Of a stretch of 53,945 nucleotides of DNA, positions 41,222 through 50,320 are shown piece after piece (the stretch's first letter is position 1; each line of letters opens with the position of its first letter). The notes below the pieces were generated by a model that searched no databases, had not been told where the DNA came from, and saw only the letters and a list, made by a program, of their open reading frames with translations. Source of the DNA: Spirochaetaceae bacterium (GTDB lineage Bacteria > Spirochaetota > Spirochaetia > Treponematales > Rectinemataceae); contig JANXYQ010000016.1 in NCBI GenBank assembly GCA_025355995.1, forward strand, positions 1-53,945, read 5' to 3'. The translations under genes and the position numbers were made by a program.

Positions 41222-42130
41222 CTAGCTCCTTTCCGCTCCGGCCGGGCGGGGCTTCGCGGCCCGGTACTCGAGCGGGCTGGCCGCGTACCGCTTCCGGAAT
41301 AGCCTGATGAAGTAGCTGTGGCTCGAGAAGCCGCAGGCCCAGGCGATCTCCTTGCTGGAAAGCTCGGTCGAGCTCAGGAGATCGACCGAGCACTCCATCC
41401 GGAGTCCATGGATGTACTCGATCATGCCCTGGCCGGTGCATTCCCGGAAGCGATGGGAGAGATAGTCCGCCGAACAGGAGAGGAGGGCCGCCAGGGAGGC
41501 GACGGACAGGCTCGCGTCTCCGATCCGGTCCTTGATCAGGCGCCGGGCGCGGCCGATGAGGCGTGGCTCGAAATCCTCATCGGGGAGGGCCTCGTCGAGG
41601 GCCGAGGAGAGGCCCGAAAGCGCCGCGAGCACGAGGCCGACGGCGAGGGGCGAATCGCGCTCGCCCCAGGCCGCCGCGTCGTTCAGCCAGCGGGCGAGGG
41701 CGGAGGCGATCCGGGGCTTGCGGTTCTCGGTGTAGAAGACCTCCGGCTTCCCGTCCGCGCCGGCGTGCGCGATGTGGCAGAGGAGGCTCTCGGCCTCGGC
41801 GAGCACGACGATGTCGCGGAAGGGGCCGTTCCAGGCTTCGGCCCGCTCGGCGTGGGGGACTCGCGGGGGAACGATCAAGGCCTCGCCCGGGTAGAGGGCA
41901 AGGCTCTGGTCGGGAAAATCGAAGAGGGTGAAGCCCGTTAGCTGCAGGAACAGCTCCGAGTTGGAATGGAAATGCCCTCGGGAACCCCTCCTGTACTCCT
42001 GCCCCGCCTTGGGCAGGCGAAGTCGAATTGTCCCGCCGCGCAAGCCTGCCTCGAAGAGGCGAATGCCCCCGCGGATCTCGAGGGAATTGTCGTTGCCGAC
42101 CGTGCCGATCGGATACCGCTCGCTTAGCAC
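41222..42130 (-). CDS. AraC-family regulator with cupin domain
   Basis: A 302-residue transcription factor. The N-terminal ~140 residues are cupin-like (GHFHSNSELFLQLTG, LALYPGEALIVPPRVPHAER) and would sense a small molecule, probably a sugar. The C-terminal ~100 residues hold the two AraC helix-turn-helix motifs: VASLAALLSCSADYLSHRFR, then KEIAWACGFSSHSYFIRLFR with KRYAASPLEYR. The best start is GTG 42130, as no ATG lies near the N terminus. TATAGT a few bases upstream suggests a very short leader. It is divergent from the ThuA and Gfo/Idh/MocA genes, which it most likely activates in response to their substrate. Confidence 0.88.
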   Translation of the reverse strand: MLSERYPIGTVGNDNSLEIRGGIRLFEAGLRGGTIRLRLPKAGQEYRRGSRGHFHSNSELFLQLTGFTLFDFPDQSLALYPGEALIVPPRVPHAERAEAWNGPFRDIVVLAEAESLLCHIAHAGADGKPEVFYTENRKPRIASALARWLNDAAAWGERDSPLAVGLVLAALSGLSSALDEALPDEDFEPRLIGRARRLIKDRIGDASLSVASLAALLSCSADYLSHRFRECTGQGMIEYIHGLRMECSVDLLSSTELSSKEIAWACGFSSHSYFIRLFRKRYAASPLEYRAAKPRPAGAERS

Positions 42131-42233
42131 CTCGGAAAAATACTATACATATCGGTTTTTTGCCATCGATCGCCTCTCGCAACTCCCTGAAATGCTGATA
42201 ATCTGTCGAAATACCTAATTACAGGGAGAATAT

Positions 42234-42992
42234 ATGGCTAATAAGATACGTGTTACGGTTTGGAATGAATTCGTGCATGAGCGCGAGGACGAGGCAGTAA
42301 AGAAAGTCTATCCTCGGGGCATCCATGAGGCGATCGCGGATTTCCTAGGCAAGGACGGGTCCCTGTCCGTGAGGACCGCTACCCTCGATCAGGCCGAGAA
42401 CGGACTGCCGCCCGAAGTTCTCGACTCGACCGACGTGATGATCTGGTGGGGCCACATGGCCCACGACAGGGTGAGCGACGAGGTGGCCGGCCGGGTCCAG
42501 GCCCGAGTCCTCGAGGGCATGGGCTTTATCGCCTTGCATTCGGCCCATTTCTGCAAGCCCTTCAAGCGCCTTATGGGCACGAACTGCTCCCTGGTCTGGA
42601 GGGAGGCCGACGAGCGGGAGCGCCTCTGGGTGATTGAGCGGGGACACCCGATCGCCGCTGGCCTGGGCGAACATTTCGAGCTACCGATGGAGGAGATGTA
42701 CGGGGAGCGCTTCGACGTGCCGGCGCCCGACGCGACCGTCTTCATATCCTGGTTCGAGGGCGGCAATGTTTTCCGCTCGGGCTGCGCCTGGGAGAGGGGC
42801 GCCGGCCGCGTCTTCTATTTCCGCCCGGGCCACGAATCCTACCCGACCTACTACGACGCGAACGTCCAGCGCATAATCGCCAACGCGGTAGCCTGGGCTG
42901 CGCCGAGGGTCATGCTCCCAGGAGCGGCGGGCTGCCCCAACGAGCTCGTCGCCCTCGAGCGGATCGAGGCGAAGCTCGGGGCGAAGCGATGA
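42234..42992 (+). CDS. ThuA-like protein (glutamine-amidotransferase-like fold)
   Basis: A 252-residue ThuA-family protein. Markers are KIRVTVWNEFVHE at the N terminus, TDVMIWWGHMAHDRVSDEVA, GMGFIALHSAHFCKPFKRLM, PMEEMYGERFDVP, and GAGRVFYFRPGHESYPTYYD. ThuA-type proteins take part in catabolism of sugars such as trehalose, mostly with unknown chemistry; some act with 3-keto-sugar pathways. AGGGAG lies 6 bases before the ATG. It is coupled by ATGA to the following Gfo/Idh/MocA gene and divergent from an AraC regulator, so a small sugar-utilisation unit is likely. Confidence 0.9.
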   Translation: MANKIRVTVWNEFVHEREDEAVKKVYPRGIHEAIADFLGKDGSLSVRTATLDQAENGLPPEVLDSTDVMIWWGHMAHDRVSDEVAGRVQARVLEGMGFIALHSAHFCKPFKRLMGTNCSLVWREADERERLWVIERGHPIAAGLGEHFELPMEEMYGERFDVPAPDATVFISWFEGGNVFRSGCAWERGAGRVFYFRPGHESYPTYYDANVQRIIANAVAWAAPRVMLPGAAGCPNELVALERIEAKLGAKR

Positions 42993-44026
42993 ACCTCGCC
43001 ATAGTCGGGACCGGCGGCATGGCCGCGAGCCACGCGGCCGGCTTCCTCGGCATCAAGGGCGTGAAATTGAGCGCCTGCTGCGACATCGACGAGGGCCGCG
43101 CCAAGGCCTTCGCCGAGCGCTTCGGCATCCCGAGGACCTATGTCGACTATGGGGAGCTGCTGGCCCATGAGAAGCTCGACGGCCTCTCCGTCGTTTCCGT
43201 GGACTCCACGCACGCGCCGATCGCGATTGCCGCCCTGAAGGGCAAGGTGAACGTCCTCTGCGAGAAGCCCATGGCGACCACGACGGCTGACGCGGAGGCG
43301 ATGCTCGCCGCCGCGAGGAAATCCGGCCTGGTCAACATGGTCCATTTCTCGAAGCGGAATTCCCGGGCCCTCGCCGCAGCCAAGGGCCTTATCGAGAAGG
43401 GGAGGCTCGGCCGGATCCTGCACGTCGACGCGAGCTACTACCAGAGCTGGCTCTCGACCAAGTGCTGGGGAGACTGGGCGACGGAGAGCGCCTGGCAGTG
43501 GCGGCTGTCCACCAAGCACGGGAGCGGGGGCGTCCTCGGGGACATCGGCTGCCACATCTACGATATGGCGCAGTACCTGGCGGGGGACGTCTCCGGGATA
43601 TACTGCGGCTTTAGGACCTTCGACAAGGGGATCGAGGGGAATCGGGTCGGGGAGTACGTCTTCGACGCGAACGACTCCTTCTGCTCGAGCGTGGAATTCG
43701 CGAACGGCGCGATGGGGACGGTGCAGGCGACGAGGTGGGCTACGGGCCACCCGAACCGGGAGTACATCGGAGTCTACGGCGACGAGGGCTCCGTGGAGAT
43801 CGACTACGAGAGGGGCGATCGGATTCTCCGGTATTGCGACAACGCGCGGAACGAATGGGACGAGGTCTCGGCCCCTCTCGTACCCAGTCTCTACGAGCGC
43901 TTCGTCAGGGCCATAAAGACGGGCAGGCAGGACGAGTGCGACTTCGCGAACGGCCTCAAGATACAGAAGTGCCTGGAGGCGAGCTTCGAGTCCGCGCGGA
44001 CTCGGCGACCGGTAACTTTAAGCTAG
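42989..44026 (+). CDS. Gfo/Idh/MocA-family oxidoreductase
   Basis: NAD(P)-dependent sugar oxidoreductase of 345 residues. The Rossmann start is MNLAIVGTGGMAASHAAGFL, the active-site motif is VLCEKPMATT (Lys), and GGVLGDIGCHIYDMAQYLAG is the typical D-x-x-x-H region of the catalytic domain. With ThuA such enzymes often interconvert hydroxyl and keto groups of sugars during catabolism. The ATG overlaps the ThuA stop. Its 3' end overlaps that of the convergent serine hydrolase gene by 9 bases. It differs clearly from the biosynthetic dehydrogenase at 18592-19551. Confidence 0.92.
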   Translation: MNLAIVGTGGMAASHAAGFLGIKGVKLSACCDIDEGRAKAFAERFGIPRTYVDYGELLAHEKLDGLSVVSVDSTHAPIAIAALKGKVNVLCEKPMATTTADAEAMLAAARKSGLVNMVHFSKRNSRALAAAKGLIEKGRLGRILHVDASYYQSWLSTKCWGDWATESAWQWRLSTKHGSGGVLGDIGCHIYDMAQYLAGDVSGIYCGFRTFDKGIEGNRVGEYVFDANDSFCSSVEFANGAMGTVQATRWATGHPNREYIGVYGDEGSVEIDYERGDRILRYCDNARNEWDEVSAPLVPSLYERFVRAIKTGRQDECDFANGLKIQKCLEASFESARTRRPVTLS

Positions 44027-45514
44027 GCTCTCGATCGCGGGGAATTCGGTCGGGCCGAAGCCCACGTTTCTCTTCCCCTCCACGCGCAGGGAGTCGCCCT
44101 GGAAGCGGAAGGCCAGGGTCGTGACGAAGGGAGTCTCCCGCGCGAAATGCCTCATCGTGAAGGTGTCGGGGCCCGTCCAGGCGCCCGAGCAGGAGGCCTG
44201 CCTGGGGCCCTCGCCCTCGAGGTAGGATACGCAGTCCTCCCACTGGCCGTAGCCGCAGCGCAGGCTCCGCCTTCCGGATCCGCGACGGACCATCGGCCCC
44301 CCGGGCGCGACGCGATAGCCGAGCTCGAGGCGGTCGGCGCGGAAATCGAAGCTCAAGTCTCGGAGGCCGGCCCAGTTATCGCCGAAGCTGTACTCCTTCC
44401 TCGCGCTCGGGGCCGTGATCGGCACCGCCGCCGGCGATGCGCCGGGCGCCATCGCGCGTTGCGCGGCCGAGGGAGGGCGCAGCCAGAGGCTCGACGCGAA
44501 GCTCGAAAGAGCGCGCGCCGCTTCCGGGGCCGGGGGCAGGTTCTCGCCGCGGAAGGCGGGCAGGAGACGGTCCCACACGAGGTCGAGGGGGCGCTGCAGG
44601 TCGCTCACGCCGGCTACGACGGCGAGGACGGCGTCCTGCTCCGGCAGGACGAGGCAGTACTGGCCGAAGGCGCCGTCGCCGCGATAGGCGCCGTGCCGGC
44701 AGCGCCAGAACTGGTAGCCGTAGCCCTGCTGCCAATCCGAGGAGGGATCGGGCTTGTCTCCCGAGGCGTTGACGGAATGGACCGAGCTCGCCTCGTCGAT
44801 CCATGCCGAGGGGAGGATTCGACTTCCCGCACGTTCGCCCTTCTCGAGAAGGAACTGGCCGAAGCGGGCGATGTCCTCGACCTTGATATTGAGTCCCCAG
44901 CCGCCGAATTCGACGCCGCAGCGATGGCGTTCCCATCTCGCGCCCTCGATGCCGAGGGGCTCGAAGAGGCGGGGCCTCAGGTAGTCGGAGAGCCGCTTGC
45001 CCGTGAGCTCCTGGACGATGGCCGATAGCATGAAGCTGGCGCCGGAGTTGTAGACGAAATGGCTGCCGGGCTCGCGTTCGACCGGCAGGGCGAGGAAGGC
45101 TTTAGCGGGATCGCGGGTCCCCATGATCCGGTCGGTCGTGTCCGCCTCGTGGCCCGTGTTCATCGACAGGAGGTGCCGGACCTTCATCGCCCGCAGGTTG
45201 GCCGAGGGGGCCTCCGGGCTTCGCTTCGGGAAGAAGGAGAGGACCGGATCCTCGACGGAAAGCCGCCCCTCGGTTACGGCGAGCCCTACGGCGGTCGAGG
45301 CGAAGCTCTTCGAGAGCGAGAAGAGCATGTGGGGCGATTCGAGGCGGAAGGGCTTCCAGGCCCCTTCCGCGACCACGACGCCGTGCCGGAGGAGCATGAA
45401 GCCGTGAAGGGAGTCGACCTCAGCGTCAACCGCCTCGAGGAAGTCGAGGATCGCCCTCGAGTCGACGCCCTGCGATTCCGGCTCGCCTCGGGGAAGGGAA
45501 TCGGCCTTGGCCAC
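44018..45514 (-). CDS. Beta-lactamase-fold serine hydrolase
   Basis: A 498-residue class C/penicillin-binding-protein-like hydrolase. The catalytic S-x-x-K is in MLFSLSKSFASTAVGLAV, the Y-x-N equivalent is in FVYNSGASFML, and RHLLSMNTGHEAD and GYGYQFWRCRHGAYRGDGAF are typical of the 6-aminohexanoate-dimer hydrolase/EstB group. A C-terminal domain of ~130 residues, beta-rich (LSFDFRADRLELGYRV), has no clear assignment. The start is a GTG at 45514: AGGAGG is 7 bases upstream. No signal peptide is seen, so a cytoplasmic esterase or amidase is more likely than a cell-wall enzyme. It follows purU by 17 bases. Confidence 0.85.
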   Translation of the reverse strand: MAKADSLPRGEPESQGVDSRAILDFLEAVDAEVDSLHGFMLLRHGVVVAEGAWKPFRLESPHMLFSLSKSFASTAVGLAVTEGRLSVEDPVLSFFPKRSPEAPSANLRAMKVRHLLSMNTGHEADTTDRIMGTRDPAKAFLALPVEREPGSHFVYNSGASFMLSAIVQELTGKRLSDYLRPRLFEPLGIEGARWERHRCGVEFGGWGLNIKVEDIARFGQFLLEKGERAGSRILPSAWIDEASSVHSVNASGDKPDPSSDWQQGYGYQFWRCRHGAYRGDGAFGQYCLVLPEQDAVLAVVAGVSDLQRPLDLVWDRLLPAFRGENLPPAPEAARALSSFASSLWLRPPSAAQRAMAPGASPAAVPITAPSARKEYSFGDNWAGLRDLSFDFRADRLELGYRVAPGGPMVRRGSGRRSLRCGYGQWEDCVSYLEGEGPRQASCSGAWTGPDTFTMRHFARETPFVTTLAFRFQGDSLRVEGKRNVGFGPTEFPAIESLA

Positions 45515-45531
45515 GCTTCGCCTCCTTTCGA

Positions 45532-46380
45532 CTACGGTAGTATGAACGTGCGGCCCTCGCGGACGAAGACCGAGTTATCTAGATATAACCGCAGTGCCTC
45601 GTACAGGACCTTCCGCTCGACGTCCTTGCCGAGCCGTATGAACTCCGAGACCGAGCGGGTATCGGCCACGCGGAGCACGTCCTGGGCGATGATCGGGCCC
45701 TGGTCCAGCACGTCGCTCACGAAGTGGGCGGTCGCCCCGATCATCTTGACGCCCTTGGCCCAGGCCTGGTGGTAGGGCTTGGCGCCCTGGAAGGCGGGGA
45801 GGAAGCCGTGGTGGATGTTGATGACTTTCTCCCTCCACCTGGCCACGAGTTCCCCGGAGAGGACCTGCATGTAGCGCGCGAGCACGACGAGGTCGACGCC
45901 GTAGTCCTTCAGTATGCCCTCGAGGTCGACCTCGTAGGCGGCCTTGCCCTTCTCGGGGTCGACCTGGAAGAAAGGGACGTGGAACTGCGTGGCGACCGAG
46001 GCGAGGTCGGGATGGTTCGAAACGATGACGGGGATATCGCAGTCGAGCTCGCCGTCCTGGTGCTTGAGGAGGAGCTCGTAGAGGCAGTGGCTGGTCTTGC
46101 TCGCGAGGATCGCCACGCGACGCCTGCGCTCGCGGTCGAGGAGCCGCCACTCCATGCCGAAGCTCTCGGCGAGGACGGCGAAGGCGGCCTCGAAGCGGCC
46201 GACGTCGAAGCCCTCGGAGGTCTCGAAGTGCGTCTTCATGAAGAAGGCCCTGATGTCCACCGCGGTGTACTGGCTCAGGTGGAGCACGTTGCCCCCCGAC
46301 TCGGCGATCGTCCTCGTGACCGCCGCGATGAGCCCGCTCTGGTCGGGGCAGACCACCATCAGCGCGTAGCTTTTAGGCAT
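45532..46380 (-). CDS. purU: Formyltetrahydrofolate deformylase
   Basis: A 282-residue enzyme that hydrolyses 10-formyl-THF to THF and formate, balancing one-carbon pools and supplying formate. An N-terminal ACT domain (LMVVCPDQSGLIAAVTRTIA) is followed by a formyltransferase-fold domain: RVAILASKTSHCLYELL, IPVIVSNHPDL, VVLARYMQVLS, INIHHGFLPAFQGAKPYHQA and ATAHFVSDVLDQGPIIAQD. His and Asp of the catalytic N-H-D set are present. The usual HHSFLP is HHGFLP here. It starts 13 bases after the HEAT-repeat gene and ends 17 bases before the serine hydrolase gene. Confidence 0.95.
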   Translation of the reverse strand: MPKSYALMVVCPDQSGLIAAVTRTIAESGGNVLHLSQYTAVDIRAFFMKTHFETSEGFDVGRFEAAFAVLAESFGMEWRLLDRERRRRVAILASKTSHCLYELLLKHQDGELDCDIPVIVSNHPDLASVATQFHVPFFQVDPEKGKAAYEVDLEGILKDYGVDLVVLARYMQVLSGELVARWREKVINIHHGFLPAFQGAKPYHQAWAKGVKMIGATAHFVSDVLDQGPIIAQDVLRVADTRSVSEFIRLGKDVERKVLYEALRLYLDNSVFVREGRTFILP

Positions 46381-46393
46381 GGCTCGGGTACCC

Positions 46394-48697
46394 TTATTGC
46401 GAGAGGCGGGCGTCGAGGGTCTCGAGGACAGATATGGCCTCTTTGCTCGTCTCGGTGCGGAGCCTTCGCGCGACCAGGGGCGCCATGAACGACGCCGGGT
46501 AGCCCTCGAGCAGGGCCTCGGCGAAGTCCTGCAGATGGGCGTCGCGCGAGGCGTCGAGCAGGGCCGAGGCGGAGGCCTCGTCGGGCGACTCGGCGAGGGC
46601 AGCGAGGATCCTTCGCTTCTGGGCGAGGCTCGCCGCCTTGCCGGCGATGAGATCGGCCGCCAGGGCGGCTCCCCTGTCCGAGCCCATGTCGGCGAGGGCT
46701 TCGAGGATGAGGACCTGGAGCTCGACGTCCTCGGCCTGCGGGTAGGACGAGGCCAGCGCCTCGATGGCCGCCTTGTCGGGCGCGGCGATGTCCCTGAGGG
46801 CGGCGACGGCCTGCTTGCGCTGCTCCGCGTCGGGGTCCCGGGCGGCGATGCGCGAGAGCGCGGCTATGGCCTGGGGCTTCGCCCCTCCAACCCGGCCGAG
46901 GGCCCACACTGCGTAGTAGCGGAGGGCCGCGTACTTCTCGCCGCGCATCTGGGCGGTGGTGACGAGGGTCTGCCAGAGGTTGAGCTGGGCGCTGTCGTAG
47001 GCTATGGCCCCGACGGCGCGGACGGCGTTGACTCGCACGGCGACGGTCTCGCTCTCGTTCGTGATGAGCTTCTGCAGCTCGTCCACGACGCGGGGATTGG
47101 AGGCGCTGCGGATCTTGTAGAAGGCCCAGGCGACGTTGCGCCTGACCTCGGGCTGCGGCTTCTGGAGGAGGGTGAGGAGGGCGGGCATGCTGGTAGGATC
47201 GGCGAGGACGGCGAGCAGCTCGGTGCCGAGGGCGAGGAAGGGCTCGTCCTGGCTCGCGAGGAGGCTCCGCGTGAGGGCGCCGGAGACGAGGGCCTGGTTC
47301 GGCGGGTAGAGCTTGAGTAGGGCGGCCGACGAGGCGGCCCTGACGCCCGGGTCCTTGTCGGCGAGGTTGTCGACGAGGAGGCTCACGGCCTGCGAGCCCT
47401 GGGGCGAGTCGCCCAACGCGTTGACCGCGGCGATCTCGAGGACGGGGTCGAGGTCCTTCTCGCGGAGCACTTTTATGAGGGCCGGCGCTATCGCGTCGCT
47501 CTTCTGCCTGCCGAGGGCGGCGACGGCCTGGGCGCGGACTCCTGGGTCCTTGTCGGAGCCGAGGACGGCGAGGAGGGCGTCGGTCGATGCCGGGGTCGCC
47601 GAGGCGCCCATGCCCGCGGCGGCGGCCCTGCGCACCTGGGAGTCGTCCGAGGCGGATAGGTCCTTGAGCGCGGCCTGGACGCGGGAATCGGAGTTGCCTT
47701 TCTGCGCGATGCCCGAGAGGGCCTGGGCTATGAACGCCAGGAAATCCTTGGGCAGCGCCGCGCGGTTGGCGGGCTTGAGGAGCTCGAGGATCGCGTCGAG
47801 CCCGTCGGCGCCGCCTATCGCGCCGAGCGCCTGCAGGGCGGCCTTCCTGAGCTCGGGCGCGGCGGAGGACTTGATAAGCTTGGCGAGGGAGGGGACCGCC
47901 GGCTTGTAGCCGATGTCGCCCAGGGCCTTGATGGCCTCGACCTGGAAATCGGAGCCGCTCGCATCGGCGAGGCCTGCCAGGTAGGGAGCCGCGTCCATGG
48001 ACCCCAGGCGGCCGAGGGCCTTGATGGCCGTCCGTGCCTTGGCCGGGTTGGACTTCTGCTCCTTCATCGCCGTATTGAGCATGGAAGTCGAGAGGGCGGC
48101 CCTCTCCTCGGCGGGAATGTCCTCGGGCAGGGGATAGCCCTTCTCGATCATGCCGAAGAGGGCGTCCCTGCTGGCGACGTACTCGCTCTCGCTCTTCGAC
48201 CCCTCTTTCTTGTAGGCGGCGGACATTGAGGCGATGATCCCGCTCATCTTGGCCATCGCCTCCTTGTACGCCGCGGGCGTGAGGTAGAGGGCGTCGCCCA
48301 TCGCGGCCCTCTGGCGTATCGCGTCCTCCAGCGAGGCGGAGAAGTCGATCGCGATAAGCTCGTTGAGGGCGCCGGGAGTGGCCTTGACGGCCGCCTGGAC
48401 GGCGCGGAGCCTGTCGAGGGGGATGAAGCGCCAGTTGGCGACGATGAAGTCGAGTATCTCCTGGGCCTGGAGCTGGCCGTCCTTGACCCTCGATTCGGGT
48501 ATCGTCTCGCTTAGGTCGGAGTTCTGGTCCATCTTGCCGTTGCCGTTGAGGTCCACGTAGCCCGACGGGACCTCGGGGAAGAGCTTGGCGAGCTCCTGGT
48601 TGAGGGCTGAGCCGACGAGCTGGGCGGCCTGGGCGGAGGCGCCGGCGGGGCCGAGGGCTAGTGCCAGGGCGAGGAGGGCGACCGGCGCGCGCCTCAT
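46394..48697 (-). CDS. Secreted HEAT-repeat protein with EF-hand-like loop
   Basis: A 767-residue protein with a signal sequence (APVALLALALALGPAGASAQ). An EF-hand/dockerin-like loop follows near residue 50 (YVDLNGNGKMDQNSDLSE). After an alpha-helical region come some 12-15 HEAT repeats, for example AIKALGDIGYKPAVPSLAKL, ALQALGAIGGADGLDAILEL and AVAALGRQKSDAIAPALIKV. HEAT arrays are protein-binding scaffolds. ATG 48697 overlaps the stop of the TPR gene (ATGA); the open frame continues upstream over that gene but is not coding there. Divergence from exbB-exbD-tonB-like genes suggests that the TPR-HEAT pair works in the same periplasmic system, but this is inference. Confidence 0.85.
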   Translation of the reverse strand: MRRAPVALLALALALGPAGASAQAAQLVGSALNQELAKLFPEVPSGYVDLNGNGKMDQNSDLSETIPESRVKDGQLQAQEILDFIVANWRFIPLDRLRAVQAAVKATPGALNELIAIDFSASLEDAIRQRAAMGDALYLTPAAYKEAMAKMSGIIASMSAAYKKEGSKSESEYVASRDALFGMIEKGYPLPEDIPAEERAALSTSMLNTAMKEQKSNPAKARTAIKALGRLGSMDAAPYLAGLADASGSDFQVEAIKALGDIGYKPAVPSLAKLIKSSAAPELRKAALQALGAIGGADGLDAILELLKPANRAALPKDFLAFIAQALSGIAQKGNSDSRVQAALKDLSASDDSQVRRAAAAGMGASATPASTDALLAVLGSDKDPGVRAQAVAALGRQKSDAIAPALIKVLREKDLDPVLEIAAVNALGDSPQGSQAVSLLVDNLADKDPGVRAASSAALLKLYPPNQALVSGALTRSLLASQDEPFLALGTELLAVLADPTSMPALLTLLQKPQPEVRRNVAWAFYKIRSASNPRVVDELQKLITNESETVAVRVNAVRAVGAIAYDSAQLNLWQTLVTTAQMRGEKYAALRYYAVWALGRVGGAKPQAIAALSRIAARDPDAEQRKQAVAALRDIAAPDKAAIEALASSYPQAEDVELQVLILEALADMGSDRGAALAADLIAGKAASLAQKRRILAALAESPDEASASALLDASRDAHLQDFAEALLEGYPASFMAPLVARRLRTETSKEAISVLETLDARLSQ

Positions 48698-49416
48698 GGG
48701 GTCACCTTGGCCTTGGCCCGAGCCTGGGCGGTCAGGGCCTCCGCGTAGGCTGGGCTGAGGGCGAGGGCCTTGTTGTAGGCGTCCATGGCGCGCTTCCAGT
48801 CTCCCGCGGCCTCGCAGGCGTTGCCGAGGCGGAACCACCAGCGGGGCATGCTCGGCTCCTTTAGGACGGCGGTCGAGTAGGCGATATCGGCGTGGGAGTA
48901 TTTCTTCAGCCTGAGATAGGCCTCGCCCATGAAGAAGTAGGCGGTCGGGCCGCGGTCGCCGTTGTCCCCGGATGCCTCGATGTATTTCTGGAGGTATTTG
49001 ATGGAGTTCTCCATTTGGTTGAGGAAGTAGTAGGACTCGCCCATCACCTCGGAGATGCGAGCGTCGAAGGAGACCTTCATGCCGGCCTGCCCGGTGGAGA
49101 TGACCTCGGCGTGCCTGCCGAGGCGGAAGAGGCTCCAGCATTTGACGACGTAGGCCTCGAGGCGCTTGGGGTCGCCCGAGAGCTCCTGGTCGCAGACCGA
49201 GACGGCCTGGGCGAATTTGGCCTGGGCGTCGGCCTGCTTGCCCGCCGTCTCCAGGTCCCTTCCCTGCCGATACATCAGGAGGGCGTCGAGCTTGGGCTGC
49301 GCGGCTCCCGAGGCCGCCTCCGCGACCGGCGCGGCGGCCTGCGGGTCCGCCTGGGCGAGGGCCGGCAGGGGCGATACCGCGAGGAAAAGTGCGAGGGCAG
49401 CGTTGCGTCGGCGCAT
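48694..49416 (-). CDS. Secreted TPR-repeat protein
   Basis: A 240-residue protein with a signal sequence (AALALFLAVSPLPALAQA) and about four to five tetratricopeptide repeats, such as RQGRDLETAGKQADAQAKFA, VVKCWSLFRLGRHAEVISTG, YFFMGEAYLRLKKYSHADIA, and WFRLGNACEAAGDWKRAMDA followed by YNKALALSPAYAEAL. TPR proteins assemble complexes, here in the periplasm. A GGAGG site lies 10 bases before the ATG. It is the first gene of the operon TPR-HEAT-purU-serine hydrolase and is separated by about 200 bases from the divergent ExbB-like gene, so the two operons may share control. Confidence 0.85.
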   Translation of the reverse strand: MRRRNAALALFLAVSPLPALAQADPQAAAPVAEAASGAAQPKLDALLMYRQGRDLETAGKQADAQAKFAQAVSVCDQELSGDPKRLEAYVVKCWSLFRLGRHAEVISTGQAGMKVSFDARISEVMGESYYFLNQMENSIKYLQKYIEASGDNGDRGPTAYFFMGEAYLRLKKYSHADIAYSTAVLKEPSMPRWWFRLGNACEAAGDWKRAMDAYNKALALSPAYAEALTAQARAKAKVTP

Positions 49417-49612
49417 GGGGACGGGACCTCCGGGAGTGCTGGATGCTCGTCAATATTGCCCGGAAACGGAGAAAGGGGCAAGGGCGCGACGGGAGAGCGC
49501 GCGACTACCGTCGCGAACGCACTTGTCGCGCGGGTGGAGGCGGGATACCTTAATGGGGACCTCGCCCGATTCCGGGCGCTGGCCGACGATTCCAAAAGGT
49601 TCGGGAGGAATC

Positions 49613-50320
49613 ATGCTGGAGTTCATGCAAAAAGGCGGCGTAGTCCTGTGGCTGCTCGTAGCCATCTCGGCCTACGTCATCGCCCTCATCATAGAGCGCC
49701 TCCTGTATTTTAAACGGATATCCGTCGACGAGAGGAAGCTCTACGATCGCATCAAGGTCGCTGTCGAGAAGGGCCACCTCGACGAGGCCCTGGCGATATG
49801 CGACCAGAACCTCTCGCCCTTCGCGGCGCTCATGCGCACGGGCATCGAGAATCGCGACTACCCGCGCACCATCCAGAAGGAGATGCTCGAGGACTCGGCC
49901 GCCCAGGAGGCGCCGCGCCTCGAGAAGAACATCGTCCCCCTCGGCACCATCGCCAACATCGCGCCCCTCATCGGCCTCCTCGGGACGGTGACGGGAACGA
50001 TGAAGTCCCTCGGCGTACTCGGGAAATTCGGCGCTGTCAGCGACCCCTCGATCCTCGCGGGAGGCCTCTCCGAGGCCCTCATCAACACGGTGTCGGGCAT
50101 CATCGTCGCGGTAGTCGCCACCATTTTCTACAATTACATGGTCTCGAAGGCCAACAACTACCTGCTGCGGCTCGAGGGGCAGGTGAACAGCCTCATACTC
50201 ATGATCAACAAGAACCGGCCCGCCTGGACGGGCGAGGAGAGGCGCGGGTCGCCCGAGCACACCGTCCCCGAGCGCTCCGTCCCCGAGCGCCCCGTCCCGG
50301 AGCGAAGGGCCAAGCCATGA
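49613..50320 (+). CDS. ExbB/TolQ/MotA-family proton channel protein
   Basis: A 235-residue inner-membrane protein with three helices (GGVVLWLLVAISAYVIALII, IANIAPLIGLLGTVTGTMKS and ALINTVSGIIVAVVATIFYN). The family motif is PLIGLLGTVTGTMKSL. With ExbD it uses the proton gradient to drive a TonB-like protein that opens outer-membrane transporters. The start at 49613 is set by GGGAGG 5 bases upstream. The C terminus is unusual: a short V-P-E-R repeat (see 50261-50307) ends the chain. The stop overlaps the ExbD start as ATGA. Confidence 0.92.
   Translation: MLEFMQKGGVVLWLLVAISAYVIALIIERLLYFKRISVDERKLYDRIKVAVEKGHLDEALAICDQNLSPFAALMRTGIENRDYPRTIQKEMLEDSAAQEAPRLEKNIVPLGTIANIAPLIGLLGTVTGTMKSLGVLGKFGAVSDPSILAGGLSEALINTVSGIIVAVVATIFYNYMVSKANNYLLRLEGQVNSLILMINKNRPAWTGEERRGSPEHTVPERSVPERPVPERRAKP
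50261..50307 (+). repeat. Three tandem 15-bp repeats in the ExbB-like gene
   Basis: Three copies of a 15-base unit around CCGTCCCCGAGCG encode TVPER-SVPER-PVPER at the C terminus of the ExbB-like protein. Such in-frame units can vary in number by slippage without frameshift. Confidence 0.75.

Noticed and set aside
48698-49453. N-terminal extension of the HEAT protein to about 1,000 residues
   Set aside because: The upstream part is out of frame with, and overlaps, a good TPR gene. It is Arg/Pro-rich and lacks repeats, whereas ATG 48697 is followed by a clear signal peptide.
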